Source: Nocardioides pinisoli
GTDB taxonomy: Bacteria > Actinomycetota > Actinomycetes > Propionibacteriales > Nocardioidaceae
Assembly: GCF_024199985.1 (NCBI RefSeq)
Contig: NZ_JANARS010000003.1
Coordinates: forward strand, 1-64,000
DNA length: 64,000 nucleotides
Direction: 5' to 3'
Shown here: positions 36,074 to 44,820 of the stretch, one piece after another
Layout: each line of letters opens with the position of its first letter
Numbering within the stretch: position 1 is the stretch's first letter
Position numbers and translations under genes: made by a program
Notes under the pieces: generated by a model
What the model saw: only the letters and a program-made list of their open reading frames with translations
What the model was told of the DNA's origin: nothing
The model's database searches: none

Positions 36074-37360
36074 TCAGAGGACGCCGGACGCCACGAAGGC
36101 GTCGTAGGTGGGCGCGATGGTGGCGGCGGGACCGACGCGGTCGGACACCGCGTCGAGGGTCTTCAGGCCGTGGCCGGTGTTGATGACCACGGTCTCGAGC
36201 GAGGTGTCGAGCTGGCCGGACTCGACGAGCTTCTTCAGCACGCCGACCGTGGTGCCGCCGGCGGTCTCGGTGAAGATGCCCTCGGTGCGGGCGAGCAGCA
36301 CGATCGCCTCGCGCACCTCGTCGTCGGTGATGTCCTCGACCGCACCGCCGGTGCGACGGCAGATGTCGAGGACGTAGATGCCGTCGGCCGGGTTGCCGAT
36401 CGCCAGGCTCTTGGCGATGGTGTCGGGCTTGACCGGGCGGATCGCGTCGGTGCCGGACTTGTAGGCGACCGAGACCGGCGAGCAGCCGGCGGCCTGGGCG
36501 CCGAAGACCTTGTAGGGCTTGTCCTCGACGAGGCCGAGCGTGATCAGCTCCTGGAAGGCCTTGTCGACCTTCGTCAGCTGGGAGCCGGACGCGACCGGGA
36601 TGACGATCTGGTCGGGCAGCCGCCAGCCGAGCTGCTCGGCGATCTCGTAGCCGAGCGTCTTGGAGCCCTCGGCGTAGAAGGGACGCACGTTGACGTTGAC
36701 GAACGCCCAGCCCTCCTCCTCGCCGGCGATCTCCGAGGCGAGCTTGTTGACGTCGTCGTAGTTGCCGTCGACCGCGACGAGCTTCTCGGTGAAGACGGCC
36801 GAGTTGACCTTCTTCGGCGTCTCGAGGTTGCTCGGGATGAACACCACGGTCGGGATCCCGGCGCGGGCGCCGGCGGCGGCGACCGCGTTGGCCAGGTTGC
36901 CGGTCGAGGGGCACGCGAACACCTTCGCGTCGAGCTCGCGAGCGGCGCTGAGGGCGCAGGCGACCACGCGGTCCTTGAAGGAGTTGGTCGGGTTGGTCGA
37001 GTCGTCCTTGACCCACAGCTTGTCGAGGCCGAGCTCGCGGGCGAGGTTCTTCGCCTCGAGCAGCCGCGTGAAGCCGGGCTCGGTGTTGGGGCTCTGCTCG
37101 ATGTCGGTCGGCACCGGCAGCAGCGCCTTGTAGCGCCAGATGTTGCGGGGTCCGGCGGCGATCTCCTCGCGGGTCACCGTCGGGAAGTCGTAGGCCACCT
37201 CGAGCGGCCCGAAGCACTCCGGACACGCGTACGACGGTCCGAGCTCGACCTCGTGCGCGCACTCGCGGCAGGCCAGCGCCCGGGCGTTGCCGAAGGCACC
37301 CTCGCGCGGCTGGTCCCTCTTCGGCGTGGCGGTGGTCGTGTCGTCCAGCAGGGTGCTCAT
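36074..37360 (-). CDS. thrC: threonine synthase-family PLP enzyme, possibly a sulfur-carrier-dependent homocysteine synthase
   Basis: The 428-aa fold-type II PLP enzyme starts with a zinc ribbon (C31, C34, C46, C49), and the PLP lysine is K129 in NPTNSFKDRVV. From memory, canonical threonine synthases read NPTGSFKDRGM here, so the active-site loop is diverged. The family acts on O-phosphohomoserine. A SAM-I riboswitch in the leader and a GG-tailed sulfur carrier in the same operon suggest the product may be homocysteine. I recall a report of such a threonine-synthase-like enzyme in Streptomyces but cannot check it here. Plain threonine synthase remains possible. ATG 37360 follows GGAGG by 5 nt. 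Confidence 0.88.
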   Translation of the reverse strand: MSTLLDDTTTATPKRDQPREGAFGNARALACRECAHEVELGPSYACPECFGPLEVAYDFPTVTREEIAAGPRNIWRYKALLPVPTDIEQSPNTEPGFTRLLEAKNLARELGLDKLWVKDDSTNPTNSFKDRVVACALSAARELDAKVFACPSTGNLANAVAAAGARAGIPTVVFIPSNLETPKKVNSAVFTEKLVAVDGNYDDVNKLASEIAGEEEGWAFVNVNVRPFYAEGSKTLGYEIAEQLGWRLPDQIVIPVASGSQLTKVDKAFQELITLGLVEDKPYKVFGAQAAGCSPVSVAYKSGTDAIRPVKPDTIAKSLAIGNPADGIYVLDICRRTGGAVEDITDDEVREAIVLLARTEGIFTETAGGTTVGVLKKLVESGQLDTSLETVVINTGHGLKTLDAVSDRVGPAATIAPTYDAFVASGVL

Positions 37361-37372
37361 GAAGTCCTCCTT

Positions 37373-37507
37373 CTCATCTGTCCCCGCGACTCTCGCTGGG
37401 GTCGGATTTGGCACCTGCTCCCATGACTGCCGGACGGATCCGCGCAGGAGGCTCATGGGTGGTTGCCGGGACTTCGTCGGGCCGTTCCCTCAGTCCCTCG
37501 TGATGAG
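37373..37507 (-). promoter_or_regulatory. SAM-I (S-box) riboswitch
   Basis: Read on the minus strand, the leader has the S-box elements in order: CTCATCACGAG (P1 5' arm, from 37507), the GGCCCGACGAAGTCCC-GGCAACC core (GGCAACC at 37461-37467), GGTGCCAAATCC (37404-37415), and GATGAG (37373-37378), which pairs with CTCATC (37502-37507) to close P1. The ribosome site GGAGG begins only a few bases after P1, which favours control of translation initiation; no separate terminator stem is seen between P1 and the ATG. SAM-I switches normally turn genes off when SAM is abundant. Confidence 0.93.
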
Positions 37508-37599
37508 CAGGCTCAGCCTAGGCAGGCTGTCTCACGATGCGCACATCAAGTCCACGATGTGGTCGCGCCGCGTCCCACCGACACTGTCAGCGAGGCGCG

Positions 37600-38430
37600 T
37601 CAGCGACGTGGAGCGAGCCCCGACAGCAGCTCCACGACGCCCGCCGGTCCGTCGACGACGACATCGGCGAGCCGGACCAGGTCCGGCTGCTCGGTCGAGG
37701 CCGAGCACACGACCAGGCCGGGGAGACCCTCGCCACGCAGCGAGCGGACCGCCTCGAAGGCCTCGACGTCACCGAGGTCGTCGCCACCGAAGATCACCCC
37801 GGTCGCCTCCTGCTCGGCGACGAAGGCCCGCAGCGAGTGGCCCTTGTGCATGTCGCCCGAGCGGATCTCGATCACGTTGCGGCCGGGCTCGATGGTGAGG
37901 TGGTGGCGCTCGGCCAGCGCCGAGATGGGCTTCACGAGCCGCTCGAAGGCGCCCGTGGGGTCGTCCATGCGGCGCGTGTGCACCGCGACGGCGAGGCCCT
38001 TCTCCTCCACGTAGGCCTCGGCGGCACCGGCCCGGCGCAGCACCGCGGGCAGCTCCCGCTCGAAGGTCGCCAGCCCTGCCGGGGGACGCGGCGACCGGAT
38101 CCGCTGCTCGGTCGCAGACCACCGCTCGTTGCCGTACTGGCCGAAGACGAACAGCTCGGCGCCGCGGTCGAGCATCGCGTTGCCGAGGGCGTCGAGGTCG
38201 CCCATGGCGATGGCCTGGCGTGCCGGACGGCCGGTGATCACGGCGACCGCACGCACCACCTCGGCGAGCTCGAGCAGCGCCCCGGGGGCGGCCGGGTGCA
38301 GCCGTGCGGCCTCGGGGTCGTCGACGACCGGCGACAGCGTGCCGTCGAAGTCGAGGCCCACGACCACGCCGTCGAGGACGTCGCGTACGGCGTCGTAGTG
38401 GGCGCGCGCGTCATCGGAGGTGAACTCCAT
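37600..38430 (-). CDS. otsB: OtsB, trehalose-6-phosphate phosphatase
   Basis: The 276-aa HAD-family phosphatase has motif I GLDFDGTLSPVVDDP (nucleophile Asp), motif II VITGRPARQ, and motif IV VIFGGDDLGDVEAFEAV. These are the trehalose phosphatase features, and the length is normal. It removes phosphate from trehalose 6-phosphate, the product of OtsA encoded 1.2 kb away on the other strand. It is not in an operon with otsA here. Confidence 0.93.
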   Translation of the reverse strand: MEFTSDDARAHYDAVRDVLDGVVVGLDFDGTLSPVVDDPEAARLHPAAPGALLELAEVVRAVAVITGRPARQAIAMGDLDALGNAMLDRGAELFVFGQYGNERWSATEQRIRSPRPPAGLATFERELPAVLRRAGAAEAYVEEKGLAVAVHTRRMDDPTGAFERLVKPISALAERHHLTIEPGRNVIEIRSGDMHKGHSLRAFVAEQEATGVIFGGDDLGDVEAFEAVRSLRGEGLPGLVVCSASTEQPDLVRLADVVVDGPAGVVELLSGLAPRR

Positions 38431-38498
38431 GGGCCCAACCCAACCACGTGCGGCCCGCGGACCGTGAGCCTGTCCGTCGTCGCGGCGGCCGGCCGGGC

Positions 38499-39035
38499 TC
38501 AGCGCGGGGCGTCGGCGGTGAGGATCACCGTGAGCCGGTCGCGCTTCATCACGCCCACGGCCGGGGCCGTGCGCCCGATCCCCAGGTCGAGGGCGAGCTG
38601 CTTGCCGGCGGCCTCGAGCCGGGGCGGGAAGTAGACGGTGCTGGTGGGGATCAGGCCCTGCCAGTTGTCCTCACCGACCACGGCCCACCCGACGCCGGTC
38701 GCCTTGGCGGCCGTCTCGGCGGCGAGGCCCCGGATGCCGGAGTTGTTGTAGACCTCGACGTAGACCTCGCCCCGCTTGAGCTGCGGCTTGGGCTTGGGCT
38801 TCTTCGTCGGCGTCGGGGCCGGCTCGGCAGTGGGGGTCGGGGTCTGGTCGGCGCTCGCGATCGTCGCGGTGTCGACGCGGCGCTCGGTCGGCGCCTGGTC
38901 GCGGGTGGCGACGAAGGTGATGGAGGCCATCGCCACGGCGAGCACCGAGAGCATCACGAGCGGGGACGGGAAGGCCACGCCGCGGTCGTCACGACGACGC
39001 GGCGCGGTGCGGCCGGAGCTGGGGAAGGAGGCCAT
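38499..39035 (-). CDS. LytR C-terminal-domain membrane protein
   Basis: The 178-aa protein has an N-terminal transmembrane helix (FPSPLVMLSVLAVAMASITFVA), a Pro/Thr/Lys-rich linker (residues about 62-85), and a LytR_C domain (VYVEVYNNSGIRGLAAETAAKATGVGW, then a V-Y-F-P-P-R-L motif). LytR_C domains accompany wall-polymer transferases, but this protein lacks the catalytic LCP domain. Its role is probably extracytoplasmic and wall-linked. It follows the DUF3263 gene by 47 nt and is likely co-transcribed with it. Confidence 0.8.
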   Translation of the reverse strand: MASFPSSGRTAPRRRDDRGVAFPSPLVMLSVLAVAMASITFVATRDQAPTERRVDTATIASADQTPTPTAEPAPTPTKKPKPKPQLKRGEVYVEVYNNSGIRGLAAETAAKATGVGWAVVGEDNWQGLIPTSTVYFPPRLEAAGKQLALDLGIGRTAPAVGVMKRDRLTVILTADAPR

Positions 39036-39082
39036 GGGGAAGGTGACCAATCGTGAGTGGGCGGGCCGTGACGAAGGTGGTG

Positions 39083-39376
39083 TCAGATCTCGAACCCGAG
39101 GCGGCGCGCCGAGCGCTGCCGCTGACGGGAGGCCCGCAGCCGACGGAGGCGGCGTACGAGCAACGGGTCGGCCTCGAGCGCCTCGGGACGGTCGATCAGC
39201 GCGTTGAGGACCTGGTAGTAGCGGGTGGAGGACATGTCGAACTTCTCGCGGACCGCCTGCTCCTTGGCGCCGGCGTACTTCCACCAGTGGCGCTCGAACT
39301 CGAGGATGTCGCGGTCGCGCTGGCTCAGTCCGGGGGCAGTCTCCTGCCCGGCTGCGATGTGCTCGGCTGCGTCCAT
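39083..39376 (-). CDS. DUF3263 small protein
   Basis: The 97-aa protein contains the DUF3263 core: [42 protein letters not shown], a helix-turn-helix-like region suggesting DNA binding. Actinobacterial members are widespread and of unknown function, and are commonly next to LytR_C and OtsA genes. The ATG at 39376 is supported by GGAGGAG 7 nt upstream. It is divergent from otsA. Confidence 0.85.
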   Translation of the reverse strand: MDAAEHIAAGQETAPGLSQRDRDILEFERHWWKYAGAKEQAVREKFDMSSTRYYQVLNALIDRPEALEADPLLVRRLRRLRASRQRQRSARRLGFEI

Positions 39377-39585
39377 CGGACATCTCCTCCTCGACCCCAC
39401 ACCCACCCGTGACCGGGTGGACGAGGACGAGTCTAGGCGACGAACGACAACGATGTCATTCGCCTCCGGCGAGTCGTCTGGACAAAACCGCGCCCGGACT
39501 CGCGCGGGCGTCGGGCTGCCCCGCCCCGGAGGCGGGACACCGCGGGGTGGTCTGCGGCCTGTCGCGCGTCGCTAGGGTTGCGGAC

Positions 39586-41028
39586 GTGACTGGAGCTCCG
39601 CAGGCAGACCTCGTGATCGTGGCCAACCGCCTGCCCGTGGACCGGGTGACCCAGCCGGACGGCTCGGTGGCGTGGCGCCCCTCCCCCGGCGGGCTCGTCA
39701 CCGCGCTGGAGCCCGTCCTCCGAGCCAACGACGGCGCCTGGATCGGCTGGCCGGGCTCGGCGGACGACGACGAGTTCGAGCCGTTCGTCGAGAACGGCCT
39801 CTCCCTCATCCCGGTCGCTCTGAGCGCGCAGGAGGTCGAGGAGTTCTACGAGGGCTTCTCCAACGGCACCCTCTGGCCGCTGTACCACGACGTGATCGCG
39901 AAGCCGGAGTTCCACCGCGAGTGGTGGGACTCCTACGTCGCGGTCAACCAGCGCTTCGCCGACCGGGCCGCCCAGGTCGCGGCCGAGGGGGCGACCGTGT
40001 GGGTGCAGGACTACCAGCTCCAGCTCGTTCCGCAGATGCTGCGCGCGCAGCGCCCCGACCTGCGCATCGGCTTCTACCTCCACATCCCGTTCCCGCCGGC
40101 CGAGCTCTTCTCCCAGCTGCCCTGGCGGCGGCAGATCCTCGAGGGCCTGCTCGGTGCGGACCTCATCGGCTTCCAGCTGCCGGGCGCGGCCGCCAACTTC
40201 GTACGCCTCGTGCGCAGCCGGGTGGGGCACAAGACCCACCGCGACACCATCTACCTCCCCGACGGCCGGCCGGTGAAGGCGACCGCGTTCCCGATCTCGA
40301 TCGACACCGCCGGGTTCGAGGAGCTCGCCCGCTCCGACGAGGTCGCGAAGCGCGCGGCGGAGATCCGTGAGGCGCTCGGCAACCCCCGGCGCATCTTCCT
40401 GGGCGTCGACCGGCTCGACTACACCAAGGGCATCTACTCCCGCTTGCGGGCGTTCGGCGAGCTGGTGCGCGACGGTCACCTCGACGTCGAGGACGCCGTC
40501 TTCGTGCAGGTCGCCACCCCCTCGCGTGAGCGCGTCGAGCAGTACCGCATCCTGCGCGACGACATCGAGATGCTGGTCGGTCGGATCAACGGCGACTACG
40601 GCAAGATCGGCAACCCCGCGATCCACTACCTGCACAACTCCTATCCCCGTGAGGAGATGGCCGCGTTCTACCGCGCCGCCGACGTCATGGTGGTGACGCC
40701 GTTCCGCGACGGGATGAACCTCGTCGCCAAGGAGTACGTCGCCTGCCGCTTCGACGACGACGGTGCCCTGGTGCTCTCCGAGTTCGCAGGCGCGGCCCAG
40801 GAGCTGCGCCAGGCCTGGCTGGTCAACCCCTATGACATCGACGGCATGAAGTCGGCACTGCTCGACGCCTTCGCCGCCGACCGGAAGGAGACCTCCCGCC
40901 GGATGCGGGCGATGCGCAGGACCGTCGTGCAGAACGACGTGGCCAAGTGGGCCGCCGACTTCCTCCGTAAGCTCGAGGAGCTGCCCGAGCAGCACGACAA
41001 GACGGTGCGCCAGTCGCGCGCGCGCTGA
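39586..41028 (+). CDS. otsA: OtsA, alpha,alpha-trehalose-phosphate synthase
   Basis: The 480-aa GT20 glycosyltransferase joins UDP- (or ADP-) glucose to glucose 6-phosphate. Visible features are [10 protein letters not shown] at the N-terminus, [33 protein letters not shown], the [12 protein letters not shown] catalytic stretch and the C-terminal [16 protein letters not shown]. Length is typical. The GTG start begins the conserved N-terminus; the longer open frame is not conserved. With OtsB it makes trehalose, an osmolyte and lipid precursor. Confidence 0.95.
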   Translation: MTGAPQADLVIVANRLPVDRVTQPDGSVAWRPSPGGLVTALEPVLRANDGAWIGWPGSADDDEFEPFVENGLSLIPVALSAQEVEEFYEGFSNGTLWPLYHDVIAKPEFHREWWDSYVAVNQRFADRAAQVAAEGATVWVQDYQLQLVPQMLRAQRPDLRIGFYLHIPFPPAELFSQLPWRRQILEGLLGADLIGFQLPGAAANFVRLVRSRVGHKTHRDTIYLPDGRPVKATAFPISIDTAGFEELARSDEVAKRAAEIREALGNPRRIFLGVDRLDYTKGIYSRLRAFGELVRDGHLDVEDAVFVQVATPSRERVEQYRILRDDIEMLVGRINGDYGKIGNPAIHYLHNSYPREEMAAFYRAADVMVVTPFRDGMNLVAKEYVACRFDDDGALVLSEFAGAAQELRQAWLVNPYDIDGMKSALLDAFAADRKETSRRMRAMRRTVVQNDVAKWAADFLRKLEELPEQHDKTVRQSRAR

Positions 41029-41061
41029 CGCCGCGCCCCCGGCCGCGGAGCCGCGCGGGAC

Positions 41062-42624
41062 TCACGCAGGTGCACGACGCGAGGGCGCGGTCTCGTCCTG
41101 GGCGACCATGATCGCCTCGATCTCGCGCGTCAGGTCCGCGCCCAGGCGCGGCCACTCCGGGTCGTAGCCGTAGACGTCGCCGAGGCCCGCCGCGGACCGC
41201 GTGCCGTCGAGGATGTCGATGTCGCGCGGACCGATCAGGCCGGGGTGGACCACGCCGATGGCCTCGGAGACCTTGAGCAGGTCGCGGCGCAGGGAGCGGA
41301 TGTAGTTGGCCGCCCGGACGCTCTTGAGCCCGACGTCGAGGCCGCGGGTGTAGCGGGGGTTCTGCGTCGCGATCCCCACCGGGCAGTGGTCGGTGTGGCA
41401 CTTCTGCGCCTGGATGCAGCCGATCGACAGCATCGCCTCGCGGCCGACGCTGACCATGTCGGCGCCGAGCGCGAAGGCGACCACGGCGTTCTCCGGGACG
41501 CCGAGCTTGCCGGCCCCGACGAACACGACGTCGTCGCTGAGGCCCGCGGCCGCGAAGCGTCGCCACACCTCGCTGAAGCCGATGCGGAAGGGGTAGGCCA
41601 CGGAGTCGGCGAAGATCATCGGCGCCGCGCCCGTGCCGCCCTCACCGCCGTCGATGTTGACGAAGTCGACACCACGCGTCCGCGAGCCCATGGCTGCGAC
41701 CAGCTCGTCCCACATGGTGACGTTGCCGACCGCCGACTTGATCCCGACCGGCAGGCCGGTGGCCTGCGCCACCGACTCCACGAAGTCGAGCATCGAGTCG
41801 ACGTCGTGGAAGACGGTGTGCCGGCTCGGCGAGGCGCAGTCCTTGCCCTCCTCGATGCCGCGGATCTCGGCGATCTCCCTGCTGACCTTCCCGCCGGGGA
41901 GCATGCCGCCGAGCCCCGGCTTGGCGCCCTGGCTGAGCTTGACCTCGATCGCGCGCACCGGCGCCGACTGGACGACGTCGACCAGCCTCGCCATGTCGAA
42001 GCGACCCTGCTCGTCGCGGCAGCCGAAGTAGGACGTGCCGATCTGGAACACGATGTCGCCGCCGTGCCGGTGGTGGGGCGACAGCGCGCCCTCACCGGTG
42101 TTCTGGAAGCAGCCGGCCATCGCCGCTCCCCTGTTGAGGGCCTCGACGGCCTTGCCCGACAGGGAGCCGAAGCTCATGCCGGAGATGTTGACGACCGACG
42201 AGGGGCGGAAGGCCTGCGCGCGACCACGCGCCGCGCCCATCACCTTCGCGCACGGGAGCACGATCTCCTCCTGGGCGTGCGGCATCGTCGCCGCCCCGGG
42301 CCCGGTGAAGGTGCGGTGCTTGACGATCGGGTAGCCCTCGACGCGCTCGACGTCGTTGTCGGTGCCGAAGCCGAAGTAGTTGTTCTCGAGCTTGGAGCTG
42401 GCGTAGACCCAGCGGCGCTGGTCACGGCTGAACGGGCGCTCCTCGTCGTTGCTGGTGACGATGTACTGGCGCAGCTCGGGCCCGAAGCGCTCCAGGAAGA
42501 ACCGCGCGTGCCCGATGATCGGGTAGTTGCGGATGATCGCGTGCTTCGTCTGGACCAGGTCGTGCACCGTCGTGGCGGCTGCCGCCGCTGCCGTGCCGCC
42601 GAGGACGGCGTACCTCCACCTCAT
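41062..42624 (-). CDS. FMN-binding glutamate synthase-family protein
   Basis: The 520-aa protein has an N-terminal hydrophobic segment (AVLGGTAAAAAATTV) and a GltS-type FMN barrel: NISGMSFGSLSGKAVEALNRGA, GEGALSPHH, VKLSQGAKPGLGGMLPG, DFVNIDGGEGGTGAAP, and the Cys-bearing GCIQAQKCHTDHCPVGIAT that forms the [3Fe-4S] site. It lacks the glutaminase and C-terminal domains of full GltB, so it is not a conventional glutamate synthase. It is a stand-alone oxidoreductase of unknown substrate, convergent with otsA. Confidence 0.88.
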   Translation of the reverse strand: MRWRYAVLGGTAAAAAATTVHDLVQTKHAIIRNYPIIGHARFFLERFGPELRQYIVTSNDEERPFSRDQRRWVYASSKLENNYFGFGTDNDVERVEGYPIVKHRTFTGPGAATMPHAQEEIVLPCAKVMGAARGRAQAFRPSSVVNISGMSFGSLSGKAVEALNRGAAMAGCFQNTGEGALSPHHRHGGDIVFQIGTSYFGCRDEQGRFDMARLVDVVQSAPVRAIEVKLSQGAKPGLGGMLPGGKVSREIAEIRGIEEGKDCASPSRHTVFHDVDSMLDFVESVAQATGLPVGIKSAVGNVTMWDELVAAMGSRTRGVDFVNIDGGEGGTGAAPMIFADSVAYPFRIGFSEVWRRFAAAGLSDDVVFVGAGKLGVPENAVVAFALGADMVSVGREAMLSIGCIQAQKCHTDHCPVGIATQNPRYTRGLDVGLKSVRAANYIRSLRRDLLKVSEAIGVVHPGLIGPRDIDILDGTRSAAGLGDVYGYDPEWPRLGADLTREIEAIMVAQDETAPSRRAPA

Positions 42625-42685
42625 GACCCCGTTCCTAGCCCTCCCGCGACGCGTTGTCGAGGAGGCCCCGTCCCGAGGGAGGGGG

Positions 42686-43402
42686 TCAGGCGAGCTCGCC
42701 GCGGGCGATGCTCACCCCGGAGTGGGTGGGGTCGCCGTCCTCGGGCTCGACCGAGATGTCGACGATGCGGTAGCCCTGCTCGATGAGCTCCATGGGCACG
42801 GCGAACTCACCCTCGTCGCCCGAGGCGAGCAGGCCGATCGAGATCATGCGCTCACCGTCGACGTTGATCAGCCACACCTCGTGCACGCCCGGCTCGTCGC
42901 CGAGCTCGCTCGCGCTGACCCGGATGGTGAAGGTGTCGTCGGTCTGCACGGCCCTCGCCTCACCGCGCTCGGCGTCGCTGTCGAGGGCCCTGAGGGCGGT
43001 CGCGGCCACGACCGTCCCGGTGTCGCCCGGCGGCTCGACGGCCTCCGGGGTCTCGGTCGACCCGGTGCCGATGCGGCCGAGGCCGAGACCGGCGAGCAGG
43101 GCGAGGGCGGCCGCCACGCCGGCGAGCCAGAGCGGCACGCCGCGGCCGGGCGCCGGCTCGACGGGCGCCGACGGGGACTGTGGGCGCGCGTCGCCCGCGC
43201 GCACCTCGGCGAGCACCTGCGCGCGGAGCCCGGCGGGAGGTGGCACCAGGGCGTCGGCGCCCGCTCGGCGACGTACGCCGGTGAACGCGGCGACCAGGCC
43301 GGCGCACTCCGGGCAGGTCTCGGCGTGCTCGCGCACCTCGTCGGGACCGTCCGAGGGGTCGAGGGCGAGCCCCGCGAGCTGCTCGGGATCAACGTGACTC
43401 AT
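42686..43402 (-). CDS. rskA: anti-sigma-K factor (RskA-type)
   Basis: The 238-aa protein has an N-terminal anti-sigma zinc-finger-like region with HAETCPECAGL, a transmembrane helix (VPLWLAGVAAALALLAGLGLG, near residues 89-109) and an extracytoplasmic RskA-type domain (VHEVWLINVDGERMISIGLL). It should bind the sigma factor encoded by the overlapping upstream gene and release it after signal-driven proteolysis. Overlap is 14 nt. Confidence 0.88.
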   Translation of the reverse strand: MSHVDPEQLAGLALDPSDGPDEVREHAETCPECAGLVAAFTGVRRRAGADALVPPPAGLRAQVLAEVRAGDARPQSPSAPVEPAPGRGVPLWLAGVAAALALLAGLGLGRIGTGSTETPEAVEPPGDTGTVVAATALRALDSDAERGEARAVQTDDTFTIRVSASELGDEPGVHEVWLINVDGERMISIGLLASGDEGEFAVPMELIEQGYRIVDISVEPEDGDPTHSGVSIARGELA

Positions 43403-44030
43403 GGCGCACCCCCTCGAGCTGTTGGTGGAGCTTCATCAGGCCACGTCGGACGTGGCTCTTCACGGTGCCGAGCGGCAGGCCGACCTTCTCGGCGATCTCG
43501 GCATGGCTGTGCTCCTCCCAGAACGCGAGGAACAAGATGGTGCGGCGCGGGTCGGGCAGGTCCTCGACGGCCTGGCGGACCACGAGCCGCTCGGCGGTCT
43601 CGTCGTCGGCCGCCTGGAGGGTGTCGTCACGAGCACCCGGCAGGGAGACCACGGCGGCGAGCCTGTCAGCGTCGCGGGCGCGGGCGGCCCGGACGTCGGC
43701 GACCTTGTGGCGGGCGATCCCCACGAGCCAGGCCGGCAGGGCCGCCGGGCTCGGCGTCAGCGTGTGCCGGCTGCGCCAGGCGGCGACGAACACCTGCTGG
43801 GTGACGTCCTCGGCGTCGTGCGGGTCGTGGAGCGCGCGCAGCGCGTAGGTGTGCACCAGCGCGGACCAGCGGTCGTAGACCTCCTCGAGGGCCGTCTCGT
43901 CGCCCTCGACGAGACGAGCGGCGAGCGCTTGGACGTTGTCGTCCTGCTCGTCCTCGAACGCCATTGCCTCAGTGACCACCGGGCCACCGTACCGGCGGCC
44001 CGCGCGGGCGGGGAACGGGATGATGGTCAT
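43389..44030 (-). CDS. sigK: ECF RNA polymerase sigma factor (SigK-like)
   Basis: The 213-aa ECF sigma factor has region 2 (YDRWSALVHTYALRALHDPHDAEDVTQQVFVAAWRSR) and region 4 (DLPDPRRTILFLAFWEEHSHAEIAEKVGLPLGTVKSHVRRG). The anti-sigma partner downstream and the fasciclin gene upstream match the mycobacterial SigK/RskA/MPT70-MPT83 set. ATG 44030 is preceded by GGGGAG at good spacing. The 39-nt gap after the fasciclin gene suggests one operon. Confidence 0.9.
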   Translation of the reverse strand: MTIIPFPARAGRRYGGPVVTEAMAFEDEQDDNVQALAARLVEGDETALEEVYDRWSALVHTYALRALHDPHDAEDVTQQVFVAAWRSRHTLTPSPAALPAWLVGIARHKVADVRAARARDADRLAAVVSLPGARDDTLQAADDETAERLVVRQAVEDLPDPRRTILFLAFWEEHSHAEIAEKVGLPLGTVKSHVRRGLMKLHQQLEGVRHESR

Positions 44031-44069
44031 CGTCGCTCCCCGCCCGTCAGGCGTCCGTCGTGCGGTCCG

Positions 44070-44708
44070 TCAGAGGTCGATCGGGCGGAGCACCCGGTCG
44101 ATGCCGTGGGCGACCTGCTTGTTGCCCTTGTTGAGGTCGAGGGCCTTCAGCACGACCTTCGGGTCACGGTCGTTCTTGTCGCGGTCCTTGAGCGTGATGC
44201 TCACGCTCGGCTTCATCTTGACGTCGACCTTGACCTTGCCGCCCTGGGCGGTCGTGAGCCGGGCGCCGTCGGCCTTGAGCACCTTGTTGCTCGTCAGCGT
44301 CTTCCCGGGCACGACGTGGTAGAGCAGGACGGTCTCGATGGTGTCGACACCGGCGAGCTCGACGAGGGCCTCGAAGATCTTCTTCTCGCTCTTGATGGTC
44401 TTGCCGGTCAGGTCCTCGGCCAGCAGGCGGAAGGCCTGGTCGGTCGGCGCGAAGACCGTCAGGCGGGTGCTGCCGTCGGCGAGGAGCGCCACGGGCGACT
44501 CGGGCTTCGCGCCGACGATGGCGAGCGCCGCCTCGGTGACGATGTCGAAGTCGTTCTTGTTCTTGTCGAAGGTGTTGCCGTCGGAGGTGAGGAGAGCGGC
44601 GAGGCTGTCCTCACCGGCGGCCTTGGCGTTGGCGGCGGGGGCCGTGGCCTGCACCGCACCCAGGGCGAGGGCCGAGGCGGCGAGGATGGCGGGAACGCGT
44701 CGCTTCAT
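44070..44708 (-). CDS. secreted fasciclin-domain protein
   Basis: The 212-aa protein has a signal peptide (MKRRVPAILAASALALGA, cleavage near ANAKA) and one FAS1 domain: RLTVFAPTDQAFRLLAEDL, then VLLYHVVPGKTLTSNKVLKA and the final HGIDRVLRPIDL. FAS1 proteins mediate adhesion or lipid/protein contacts outside the cell. It resembles the MPT70/MPT83 antigens controlled by SigK in mycobacteria, and here it lies immediately upstream of sigK. Minus-strand GCATCC (44784-44779) and CGGAGA (44762-44757) spaced 16 nt apart could be an ECF promoter, tentatively. Confidence 0.9.
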   Translation of the reverse strand: MKRRVPAILAASALALGAVQATAPAANAKAAGEDSLAALLTSDGNTFDKNKNDFDIVTEAALAIVGAKPESPVALLADGSTRLTVFAPTDQAFRLLAEDLTGKTIKSEKKIFEALVELAGVDTIETVLLYHVVPGKTLTSNKVLKADGARLTTAQGGKVKVDVKMKPSVSITLKDRDKNDRDPKVVLKALDLNKGNKQVAHGIDRVLRPIDL

Positions 44709-44820
44709 CAGGGAAGTCCTTCCGTCAGGGGCGCCCGTTGGCGCCCGTCACCCTCTTCTCCGGACCAACCCCTCCACTGGATGCACCGGCCCGAGATTTT
44801 CTTGCCCGTAGATTTCATCC

